This document shows, piece by piece, positions 43,975-51,662 of a stretch of DNA of 64,000 nt. Numbering within the stretch: the stretch's first letter is position 1; every line of letters begins with the position of its first letter. Both the position numbers and the translations under genes were made by a program. A model generated the notes under the pieces. That model worked only from the letters and a program-made list of their open reading frames with translations, searched no databases and was not told where the DNA came from. Source of the stretch: JAHRVQ01 sp029941905. GTDB lineage: Bacteria; Pseudomonadota; Gammaproteobacteria; Pseudomonadales; Azotimanducaceae. The stretch covers positions 124,001-188,000 of the forward strand of contig JAPYTQ010000001.1 in NCBI GenBank assembly GCA_029941905.1. The letters are read 5' to 3'.

Positions 43975-44009
43975 CGATCCAGGGTTTACGGAATAGTAAG
44001 ATTCGCGAA

Positions 44010-45482
44010 TTAGGCCACGTCAATCAACTCCACGGTGCCATCTTCGCGAATTTCAGCGATTTGGCCTCGTGGTTCGCTGAGAAAGAACAAAGCGATGAAG
44101 CCAATCACTGACGTGGCGCCGATGAAAAAGAAAAACATCTGGTAGTCGACCATTGTGAGAATGGTTAAATAGGTCACCGCGCCTACATTGCCATACGCGC
44201 CGGTCATTCCGGCAATCTGGCCGGTCAGGCGTCGCTTGATCAACGGGACCATGGCAAACACGGCACCTTCCCCGGATTGTACGAAAAACGAACATGCCAT
44301 CGCTGCAAGTACGGCCAATAACACGGGCCAACTGCTGTCAATCATACCCATGACGAAGTAACCGATCGCAAGACCGGCCGTGAGAAAAAGCAGTACACGC
44401 TTACGGCCGAAGCGGTCGCTCAACCATCCACCGCCCGGCCTTGAAGCCAGGTTCATAAACGCATAAGCGCTGGCGAGCAGCCCGGCATAAACCATGTCGA
44501 GATCAAATACATCGGAAAAGAACAGCGGCAACATGGAAATTACGGCCAGTTCTGAACCAAAGGTAGCAAAGTAAAGCACGTTGAGTACCGCCACCTGCCT
44601 GAATTCGTATCGATGCAACTCCGGCACAGGCTCTTTGAACAAAGCGCGATTCACATGCAGGACATTGCGCGTATCATAAATATAAATCGCCAACAGCGAC
44701 ACCCAGATGATCCAGACCCAGGTTTCAGTGAGTAGGGTTTCACCGCGCAGAGGTGACAGGTTCCATGCCAGTAAACCGAGTACGACATACATGGGCGCTT
44801 TCATAATCAACAGCAACGCGAGATCGTCCAGACTCGTCACCTCCATTGCATGGAGGTGCTTGGGTTTGAAGTAGGTTGATCCCTTGGGAGTATCCGTAAC
44901 GCTTCTGTAGAAGATAAATGCGTACACCAGGGAGAAGAGACCAGTGATCCCCACCGCATAGCGCCAGCCGTTCTCCCCGCCGAACATGACCGCGATGGCA
45001 GGCAGGGTCATGGCGGCGGCGGCAGATCCGAAATTCCCCCAGCCCCCGTATATACCCTCGGCCACGCCCAATTCATTATGCGGAAACCACTCACTGACCA
45101 TCCGGATGCCGATGACAAACCCCGCACCGGTCAGTCCAAGGAAAAACCGGGCGATGGCAAGTTGGGCGTAGGAATCCGCGAGCGCAAACAAGAAACATGG
45201 AATCGAACAGACCCCGAGCAGTACTGAATAAACCATACGGGGGCCGAATCGGTCGGTCAGCATACCAATGATGACCCTTGCGGGAATCGTCAGGGCGACG
45301 TTCAGCGTTAGCAGAACCTTGATCTGAGCAGTAGACAGGCCGAGCGACAGGGCGATGGCTTGCATGAGCGGTGCGTGGTTGAACCACACCACAAAAGTGA
45401 TGAAAAAGGCGATCCAGGTCAGATGCAGTGTGCGCATCTTGCCCGTGAATGAGAGGAGATTAAATGATTTCTCTTGGGCCAC
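44010..45482 (-). CDS. Nitrate/nitrite MFS transporter (NarK/NasA family)
   Basis: A 490-residue inner-membrane carrier from GTG 45482, with AGG upstream. Twelve helices are expected. The two nitrate-signature stretches are present: GGWGNFGSAAAA in helix 5 and TGAYGNVGAVTYL in helix 11. The IGIRMVSEWFP segment contains the anion-binding arginine region. Its place between nirD and the kinase gene, facing the nitrate reductase gene across the regulatory region, makes nitrate import for assimilation the likely role. Confidence 0.93.
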   Translation of the reverse strand: MAQEKSFNLLSFTGKMRTLHLTWIAFFITFVVWFNHAPLMQAIALSLGLSTAQIKVLLTLNVALTIPARVIIGMLTDRFGPRMVYSVLLGVCSIPCFLFALADSYAQLAIARFFLGLTGAGFVIGIRMVSEWFPHNELGVAEGIYGGWGNFGSAAAAMTLPAIAVMFGGENGWRYAVGITGLFSLVYAFIFYRSVTDTPKGSTYFKPKHLHAMEVTSLDDLALLLIMKAPMYVVLGLLAWNLSPLRGETLLTETWVWIIWVSLLAIYIYDTRNVLHVNRALFKEPVPELHRYEFRQVAVLNVLYFATFGSELAVISMLPLFFSDVFDLDMVYAGLLASAYAFMNLASRPGGGWLSDRFGRKRVLLFLTAGLAIGYFVMGMIDSSWPVLLAVLAAMACSFFVQSGEGAVFAMVPLIKRRLTGQIAGMTGAYGNVGAVTYLTILTMVDYQMFFFFIGATSVIGFIALFFLSEPRGQIAEIREDGTVELIDVA

Positions 45483-45515
45483 AAAAAATACCTGTCTATG
45501 TAGTGGGCGTTTTTT

Positions 45516-45866
45516 TTAGGAACAGCGAATCTGCACTGAATCGTTGTGGGTGCGCACCTCAAAGACGCTCAGGCAGTGTTCGGGTTGCTCAAGACATTCG
45601 CCGGTCAGCAGGTCAAAGTGTTGCTTGTAAAGTGGTGAAGCGATAACCGGGCGCCCCTTGTTAGAGCCAAGGATGCCACGGGACAAAACATTGGCACCCC
45701 CAACGGGATCGTAATTGGAGACCGCATACAGGTTGTCACCGATCGTTTCGTAGAAAATAGCGACCTGTTCTTTGATAACGATTGCACAAACGCCGCTATT
45801 CGGATTCAAATCGTCAACGCCACATATGTTGATCCATTCGTGCAAGACTGCGTCTATCTCACTCAT
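45516..45866 (-). CDS. nirD: Assimilatory nitrite reductase small subunit
   Basis: A 116-residue Rieske-fold protein without the iron-sulfur cysteine/histidine ligands, as normal for NirD. Family core: NYDPVGGANVLSRGILG and SPLYKQHFDLLTGECLE. Its ATG overlaps the nirB stop (ATGA, four bases). With NirB it reduces nitrite to ammonium using NAD(P)H. Confidence 0.94.
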   Translation of the reverse strand: MSEIDAVLHEWINICGVDDLNPNSGVCAIVIKEQVAIFYETIGDNLYAVSNYDPVGGANVLSRGILGSNKGRPVIASPLYKQHFDLLTGECLEQPEHCLSVFEVRTHNDSVQIRCS

Positions 45867-48406
45867 CCGGTCACTCCCAGTTTTTTTAACTCGATTAAGT
45901 CTTCAGGCGGCGGGCGCTTCTGGCCACGTTCACGAATGAATGTCACGCCGTCATCGGTGGCGTCAGAATTTACGAAGTGTCTAAAGCGCTTGAGTTTTTC
46001 AGGATCTTCAATCGTGGCTTTCCATTCGCATTTATAAGTGTCTATTACGTTGGCCATCTGCGCTTCCAGGTCCTTGCCGATGCTCAGCTTGTCGTCGATA
46101 ACTACCGATTTCAGATATTCGAGCCCACCCGGCATGTTCTCCATCCACACTGACGTCCGCTGTAAGCGGTCCGCGGTACGTACATAGAACATCAGCACGC
46201 GGTCGATGTAGGTGATGAGGGTTTTGTCATCCAGATCGATGGCGAACAGGTCACCGTGGCGCGGCCGCATACCACCATTGCCGCAAACGTAAAGATTCCA
46301 GCCGTTTTCGGTCGCGATCACACCAACGTCTTTGCTCTGGGCTTCTGCGCACTCGCGTGTGCAGCCGGACACGGCCAGCTTGATCTTGTGTGGGGAACGC
46401 AGGCCGCGGTAGCGCTCTTCGATGAAGATGGCCATGCCGACAGAGTCTTGCACACCATAGCGGCACCAAGTGTTGCCGACACAGGATTTAACCGTACGCA
46501 TCGCTTTACCGTACGCATGTCCCGTCTCAAACCCGGCGTCGACCAGACGGCGCCAAATGGCTGGCAGCTGGTGGACCTCGGCACCAAATAAATCAATGCG
46601 CTGCCCACCGGTGATTTTTGTGTACAGATCATATTCTTTGGCGACTTCGCCAAGAACAATCAGTTTGTCCGGCGTTATTTCGCCGCCGGGTACGCGGGGC
46701 ACTACAGAATAAGTGCCGTTCTTCTGCATGTTCCCCAGATACAGATCGTTAGTATCCTGTAGCCCCCTGTGTTCATCTTCGAGAATGTGGTCGTTCCAGA
46801 TTGCTGCAAGCATGGACGCGACAGCGGGTTTGCAGATGTCACAGCCGAGCCCCTGGCCGTGTTGCAAAACAAGTTCCGTAAAAGTGTGGATTTGTTTACC
46901 GCGCACGACGTCGAACAACTCCTGGCGTGAATAATCGAAGTGCTCACAGATTGCCTTGCTGACGCCTATACCGCGGGCCGACATTTCATCGTCGACAACG
47001 CTTTTGAGTAACGGCGCGCAGCCTCCGCAGCCGGAGCTGGCTTTGGTGGCCACCTTGATATCAACGACATTCTGTGCGCCGGTGTCGATGCAGGAAAAAA
47101 TGTCTTCTTTGGAGACGTTATGACAGGAGCAGATGGTCGCCGTCATCGGCAACGTCGACGCGCCGAGTAGCGGCACACCCCCCCTGCTGTGCGGCAGGAT
47201 CATTGACTCCGGAGATTCCGGCAGATCGATTTCGTTAAGGTAGTACTGCAGCAGCATGTCGTAGTCGTCACAGTCTCCGACTAACACTGCACCCAGAGCC
47301 CTGGTACCGTCTTCGCTAACGATGAGACGCTTGTATACATCGGCCGCTTCGTCACGGTAGGCGTAGGTCCTGGACCCGGCCGTCTCACCTTTGGAGTCGC
47401 CGATCGCACCGACATCGACACCAAGTAGCTTAAGCTTAGTGGACATGTCGGCACCACTGAACACAAGCTTATCCGCGGTGAACTGACTGGCGGCGACCTC
47501 AGCCATACGATACCCGGGACCCACCAGGCCGAAGATCCGTCCGCCAAACAAGGCGCACTCGCCAATTGCGTAGATATCCGAATCACTGGTCCGGCAGTGA
47601 GCATCGACAACGATGCCACCGCGGTCGCCGACATCTATACCGGCATCGCGAGCGAGTTGGTCGTAGGGTCGAATGCCAGCTGAAAAGACAATGATATCGG
47701 CTTCCAGCCGATCGCCGCCTTCAAACTCCATGCACAGCCTGGCTTTCTCTCCCTCAGTGATCTTCCGGGTGTTCATACTGGTGTGGATCGAAACACCCAG
47801 TGATTCAATCTTGCGTTGCAGCATGGTGCTGCCGCCGTCGTCCAGCTGTACACCCATGAGTCCGGGCGCAAACTCCACAACATGGGTTTCCAGACCCAGG
47901 TTGCGCAAGGCATTCGCGCACTCCAGTCCCAACAAGCCGCCACCTACGACGACCCCGATTCTGGAATTCTGGGCGGCTGCCTTGATGGCACCGAGGTCGT
48001 CCAGCGTGCGATATGCAAGGCAGCCTGGCAGGTCGGCACCTGGAATGGGCGGCACAAAGGCAAAAGATCCTGTTGCCAGAACTAACCTGTCGTAGATGTA
48101 CGAATCCCCGGCCAATGTCGTGACCTGTTTAACTTCCCGATCAATGTTCGCCACCGGGTCACCAAAGTGGGCGTCTACACCAATCTTTGCGTAGTGCTCG
48201 TGTGTTGTCAGCCCCAGATCGGCTGGCGACATGTCCTCAAAGACACTGGACAGATGGACACGATCATAGGCGGGTCGCGACTCACCACCAATAACGTTGA
48301 TGTTTACGTCCTGAGACTTGGAAAGCCCGGCCAGTGTCTCTACATAGTGATGACCGACCATGCCGTTACCCACGACGACAACTTTTTGCGGGGATTTTGT
48401 TCTCAT
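45863..48406 (-). CDS. nirB: Assimilatory nitrite reductase large subunit
   Basis: An 847-residue cytosolic enzyme from ATG 48406, which overlaps the cobA stop as ATGA; the frame is open 15 codons further but inside cobA. The order is normal: FAD/NAD(P)H reductase (VVVVGNGMVGHHYVE, later VVGGGLLGLE), BFD-type [2Fe-2S] domain (CSCHNVS and SGCGGCAPLL), then the nitrite/sulfite reductase half with siroheme-[4Fe-4S] cysteines in SCVGNTWCRYG and SGCTRECAEAQ. Siroheme would come from the upstream methyltransferase. All key cysteines are present. Confidence 0.96.
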   Translation of the reverse strand: MRTKSPQKVVVVGNGMVGHHYVETLAGLSKSQDVNINVIGGESRPAYDRVHLSSVFEDMSPADLGLTTHEHYAKIGVDAHFGDPVANIDREVKQVTTLAGDSYIYDRLVLATGSFAFVPPIPGADLPGCLAYRTLDDLGAIKAAAQNSRIGVVVGGGLLGLECANALRNLGLETHVVEFAPGLMGVQLDDGGSTMLQRKIESLGVSIHTSMNTRKITEGEKARLCMEFEGGDRLEADIIVFSAGIRPYDQLARDAGIDVGDRGGIVVDAHCRTSDSDIYAIGECALFGGRIFGLVGPGYRMAEVAASQFTADKLVFSGADMSTKLKLLGVDVGAIGDSKGETAGSRTYAYRDEAADVYKRLIVSEDGTRALGAVLVGDCDDYDMLLQYYLNEIDLPESPESMILPHSRGGVPLLGASTLPMTATICSCHNVSKEDIFSCIDTGAQNVVDIKVATKASSGCGGCAPLLKSVVDDEMSARGIGVSKAICEHFDYSRQELFDVVRGKQIHTFTELVLQHGQGLGCDICKPAVASMLAAIWNDHILEDEHRGLQDTNDLYLGNMQKNGTYSVVPRVPGGEITPDKLIVLGEVAKEYDLYTKITGGQRIDLFGAEVHQLPAIWRRLVDAGFETGHAYGKAMRTVKSCVGNTWCRYGVQDSVGMAIFIEERYRGLRSPHKIKLAVSGCTRECAEAQSKDVGVIATENGWNLYVCGNGGMRPRHGDLFAIDLDDKTLITYIDRVLMFYVRTADRLQRTSVWMENMPGGLEYLKSVVIDDKLSIGKDLEAQMANVIDTYKCEWKATIEDPEKLKRFRHFVNSDATDDGVTFIRERGQKRPPPEDLIELKKLGVTG

Positions 48407-49215
48407 GCGGACAATTCCTGTGCTGCAGTGGGCAGAATTCGCCCAAACCAATGAAAGTCGTTAGCGAATGCGGCGACCTCGCCAACGATGATGAGAGCTG
48501 GTGATTGGACCTGATACCAGCCCGGCAGGCTGGCAAGCTGGTCCAGAGTGCCGCAGATTGTTCTTTGCTCCTCCGTCGTACCGCGTTCGATGAGGGCAAC
48601 GGGTGTTTGGCCAGGCTTTCCGGCTGCCACTAAACTCGACCGGATGGTTGAGCATTCGGCAAGGCCCATGTAGAACACAATGGTATGACCGAGCCCGGCG
48701 AGTGCCTGCCAGTCCACGTTCAAGCCGTCCGCACCACATGCTGTCACCAGCGTCACGGCCTGGGATACATCCCGATGGGTGAGAGGAATACCGGCGTAGG
48801 CGGCGCAACCCAAAGCGGCGGTGATGCCGGGTACAATCTCGACATCGATGCCTGCTGTCATGAGGGCGGCCATCTCTTCACCGCCACGACCAAATACAAA
48901 GGGGTCCCCGCCCTTCAAGCGACATACGTTGCGACCTTGCCGTGCGGCGGCGATGAGCAACGCTTGGAGTTCGTCTTGCGGCACGCTGTGTGCGCCCCTG
49001 GCTTTACCAACATAGGCTAGCGCGGCGTGCGCAGGAAACAGATCCTGTATGGCCGGGCTGATCAGCCGGTCATAGAAGATGATGTCCGCGGTCTGGATGA
49101 CGCGATGTGCCTTGAGGGTAAGCAGATCAGGGTCGCCGGGACCGGCACCAACCAGGAATACCTTGCCGTTTTTGTTGCCGTTTATCTTTATCGTTTGGGT
49201 ATGTGACTTGTTCAA
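48403..49215 (-). CDS. cobA: Uroporphyrinogen-III C-methyltransferase (SUMT)
   Basis: A 270-residue S-adenosylmethionine enzyme that makes precorrin-2 for siroheme, the NirB cofactor. Motifs: FLVGAGPGDPDLLTLKA, VYVGK-like AYVGKARG, CRLKGGDPFVFGRGGEE and the later GIPLTHRD. Start is uncertain: TTG 49215 lies just downstream of the predicted sigma-54 start site and close to the conserved beginning; longer ATGs (49314, 49365) lie upstream of that promoter. It has no CysG-type dehydrogenase/chelatase half, so siroheme completion needs another gene. First gene of the operon. Confidence 0.9.
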   Translation of the reverse strand: MNKSHTQTIKINGNKNGKVFLVGAGPGDPDLLTLKAHRVIQTADIIFYDRLISPAIQDLFPAHAALAYVGKARGAHSVPQDELQALLIAAARQGRNVCRLKGGDPFVFGRGGEEMAALMTAGIDVEIVPGITAALGCAAYAGIPLTHRDVSQAVTLVTACGADGLNVDWQALAGLGHTIVFYMGLAECSTIRSSLVAAGKPGQTPVALIERGTTEEQRTICGTLDQLASLPGWYQVQSPALIIVGEVAAFANDFHWFGRILPTAAQELSA

Positions 49216-49249
49216 AAAAGTGACTCGAGCAAAATTCAAGTCAAGGATG

Positions 49250-49265
49250 AGCAAAATTGGTGCCA
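49250..49265 (-). promoter_or_regulatory. Sigma-54 promoter for cobA-nirB-nirD operon
   Basis: On the minus strand TGGCACCAATTTTGCT matches the consensus TGGCACN5TTGCW at every fixed base, with the required GG-N10-GC spacing. The start site should fall near 49239, about 25 bases before the proposed TTG start of cobA. Confidence 0.8.
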
Positions 49266-49360
49266 GGAGGGACAACCGCCCCAGACCATCTATATGTGGC
49301 GGTTGCTGTGACATGTGTGACTTTGAAACAGCACCAAAGCAATGTAACGCCAGCACCGTT

Positions 49361-49377
49361 TGCACTGTTCAAGTGCG
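49361..49377. promoter_or_regulatory. NtrC-like enhancer site between the divergent nitrate operons
   Basis: TGCACTGTTCAAGTGCG fits the NtrC dyad TGCACY-N5-RGTGCA except for the last base. It lies about 75 bases upstream of the rightward start site and 130 upstream of the leftward one, so it could serve both sigma-54 promoters. Confidence 0.7.
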
Positions 49378-49409
49378 TATCGGGTCTGATACAAGCCTGA
49401 TACCCGATA
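49378..49409. repeat. 8-bp perfect inverted repeat upstream of nasA
   Basis: TATCGGGT and ACCCGATA are separated by 16 bases that contain a repeated CTGATAC. TTTT follows. It lies directly after the NtrC-like site and before the rightward sigma-54 promoter, so it is more likely an operator or IHF-region structure than a leader hairpin, unless another start site lies upstream. Confidence 0.6.
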
Positions 49410-49417
49410 TTTTCTGC

Positions 49418-49433
49418 TGGCCCAGATTTTGCA
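49418..49433 (+). promoter_or_regulatory. Sigma-54 promoter for nasA operon
   Basis: TGGCCCAGATTTTGCA matches the -24/-12 consensus with one change (C for A) and correct GG-N10-GC spacing. The expected start near 49444 supports the GTG start of nasA at 49471 over the longer TTG start at 49429. Confidence 0.75.
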
Positions 49434-49470
49434 GAATGCTGATGTCTTGAACCACGCATCAGGGACCATC

Positions 49471-51660
49471 GTGCTATTTGGCAGGCGCACTAGAAAACCC
49501 ATTTCAATACCGACCAAAAAGGTTGAACACTGGAAATACTCCACGTGCAACTACTGTTCCGTGGGGTGTTCCATCGAACTCGGCATTGACGCGAACGGTA
49601 AGCTGGTGACCAGTCGCGGTCACGCAGGAGCGGACGTGAACCGCGGCAAGCTGTGCATCAAAGGCCTGCTCGAGCAGGATCTGTTTGACTCTCCCGGCCG
49701 GGGCAGCCAGCCATTGATGCGCACTCGGCCGCAAGACCACTTCGCGCCTGTCGGTTGGGACGGGGCACTTGATTGGGGCGCGCAGAACATCAAGTCCATA
49801 CAAAGCCAATATGGACGGGATGCTTTTGCGGTGGTGTCCACTGGCCAGCTTATGACCGAGGAATTTTATACGTTGGGTAAGCTGGTGCGTGGTTGCATCG
49901 GCACAAACAACTATGATGGCAATACGACACTGTGCATGGCGTCAGCGGTCTCCGGTTACAAACGATCCTTTGGCTCGGACGGTCCGCCTGGTTGCTACGA
50001 TGATTTTGAGCACACCGATTGTCTCATGGCCTTTGGCTCGAATTTGCCGGAGCAACATCCGATTATTTTCTGGCGCTTGAAAGAAGCCCTGGAGAAGCGC
50101 AGCTTCCCGATAATCGTGGTCGATCCCCGGGTGACGATGATGGCGCAGTGGGCCGACTTTCACCTGCCGGTGACCCCTGGAACCGACACCGTGCTGATTA
50201 GTGCCATGCTGCATGTCATCCTCAAAGAAGGGCTGGCAGACCACACCTATATCGAAGCGCACACGAATGGGATTGAAGACCTGGAAGCATTGGTCGCAGG
50301 CTACGATCCAAAGACCGCACAGAAAATCTGCGGTGTCGACGAAGACCTTATTCGTACCGTTGCGCGCTTGTACGCCAAGGCACCGGCGGCGATGTCCATC
50401 TGGACCATGGGCATTAATCAGAGTACTCATGGCTCTGATGGTGTCGTCAATATCAACAACATGAATCTCGTCACTGGCAACATCGGCGTCCCCGGTGGCA
50501 CGAGCTTGTCGATCACCGGCCAATGTAACGCCATGGGTACCCGCGAGTGGTCCTCCTGCTCTGGCTTGCCGGGATATCGGTCGCTGGAAAACCCCGAGCA
50601 TCGTGCTGAGGTGGCTGATTTCTGGGGTATCGACGAAACTTTTCTGCCACCCAGGGTCGGCCTGAAGCAGACCGATATCTTTCCGGCAATCGAAGCCGGT
50701 GACATTCGTGGACTGTGGCTCATCGCGACAAATCCACTCACATCCATGGCCAATCAGCCGCGTATCCGCCGTGCCATGGAGAAGCTCGATTTTTGTATTG
50801 TGCAGGACGTTTACGCGGACGTTGAAACCGTTGACTATGCCAACCTGTATTTTCCCGCTGCCGTGTGGGCGGAAAAGCAGGGCTGTCACACCAACACCGA
50901 GCGGCGGGTGAACCTCACGCGCAATGCCATGCCTCAATATGAAGATTCCAGGCCGGACTTCTGGATATTCACCGAGATGGCCAGGCGCTTTGATAATGCC
51001 GCCAAAATGACATTCCCGGATATGCCTGAGGCAGCTTTCGATGAAATGCGCGTGCTATCAAAAAATGCTGGAGGGGAACTCGATATCACCGGCATGACCT
51101 GGGACAAGATCGAACGCGCCAGAGGCCTGCAGTGGCCTTATGGGGAAGGTGAAAATGGCATGTTCGGCACACCGCGCTTGTACACTGACGGCATATTTCC
51201 CACGGCAGATGGGCGCGCTAAACTCATTGTAGTCGACTTCCGGAACAACAACGAGTGTCCCGACGTGGAGTATCCATTCTGGCTCAACAGCGGCCGGGTG
51301 GTGGAACACTTCCACACCAGAACCCGTACCGGAAAGATTGGCAACTGCAATAAGTTCAGTCCAACACCGTATATGGAGCTTAACCCCGATGCTGCCTCTG
51401 AGCAGGGCATTGTGCATCAGAGCTATGTGCGTCTGGTGTCACGGCGGGGTGATGCGGTTGTGATGGTGCAGCTGACTCACCGCGTGCCCCGCGATATGGT
51501 ATTTGTCCCATTCCACTACCACGACTGTGTAAACCGATTGACGCTGGGCTTGCTGGACCCGTATTCACGACAGCCCGCCTTCAAGCAGTGTGCGGTCAGA
51601 ATTGAACCTATTGACCAGCAGGAAGCAGCCGAACTGAACGTAAAACGGCGGAGTTTCTAG
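49471..51660 (+). CDS. nasA: Assimilatory nitrate reductase catalytic subunit (molybdopterin)
   Basis: A 729-residue molybdenum enzyme from GTG 49471, chosen because AGGGA lies five bases before it and the predicted sigma-54 start site lies between it and the alternative TTG 49429; no ATG is available. The N-terminal [4Fe-4S] motif is CNYCSVGC with the fourth cysteine in GKLCIKG. The molybdenum cysteine is in NTTLCMASAV. Other cofactor motifs are FGSNLPEQHP and INNMNLVTGNIGVPGG. No Tat signal is seen, so it is cytosolic. It lacks the C-terminal BFD domain of enterobacterial NasA. The next gene starts two bases after the stop. Confidence 0.93.
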   Translation: MLFGRRTRKPISIPTKKVEHWKYSTCNYCSVGCSIELGIDANGKLVTSRGHAGADVNRGKLCIKGLLEQDLFDSPGRGSQPLMRTRPQDHFAPVGWDGALDWGAQNIKSIQSQYGRDAFAVVSTGQLMTEEFYTLGKLVRGCIGTNNYDGNTTLCMASAVSGYKRSFGSDGPPGCYDDFEHTDCLMAFGSNLPEQHPIIFWRLKEALEKRSFPIIVVDPRVTMMAQWADFHLPVTPGTDTVLISAMLHVILKEGLADHTYIEAHTNGIEDLEALVAGYDPKTAQKICGVDEDLIRTVARLYAKAPAAMSIWTMGINQSTHGSDGVVNINNMNLVTGNIGVPGGTSLSITGQCNAMGTREWSSCSGLPGYRSLENPEHRAEVADFWGIDETFLPPRVGLKQTDIFPAIEAGDIRGLWLIATNPLTSMANQPRIRRAMEKLDFCIVQDVYADVETVDYANLYFPAAVWAEKQGCHTNTERRVNLTRNAMPQYEDSRPDFWIFTEMARRFDNAAKMTFPDMPEAAFDEMRVLSKNAGGELDITGMTWDKIERARGLQWPYGEGENGMFGTPRLYTDGIFPTADGRAKLIVVDFRNNNECPDVEYPFWLNSGRVVEHFHTRTRTGKIGNCNKFSPTPYMELNPDAASEQGIVHQSYVRLVSRRGDAVVMVQLTHRVPRDMVFVPFHYHDCVNRLTLGLLDPYSRQPAFKQCAVRIEPIDQQEAAELNVKRRSF

Positions 51661-51662
51661 CG

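Noticed and set aside
43306..44013. 235-codon open frame on the plus strand
   Set aside because: It is antisense to the PP2C half of the kinase/phosphatase, which has all catalytic motifs, and resembles no known protein.
49378..49413. Inverted repeat plus TTTT as a NasT-type leader terminator of nasA
   Set aside because: The predicted sigma-54 start site lies downstream of it, so the hairpin would not be in the transcript from that promoter; kept only as an unexplained repeat.
49942..50937. 331-codon open frame on the minus strand
   Set aside because: It is antisense to nasA, whose cofactor motifs are complete; long shadow frames are common in such GC-rich codon use.
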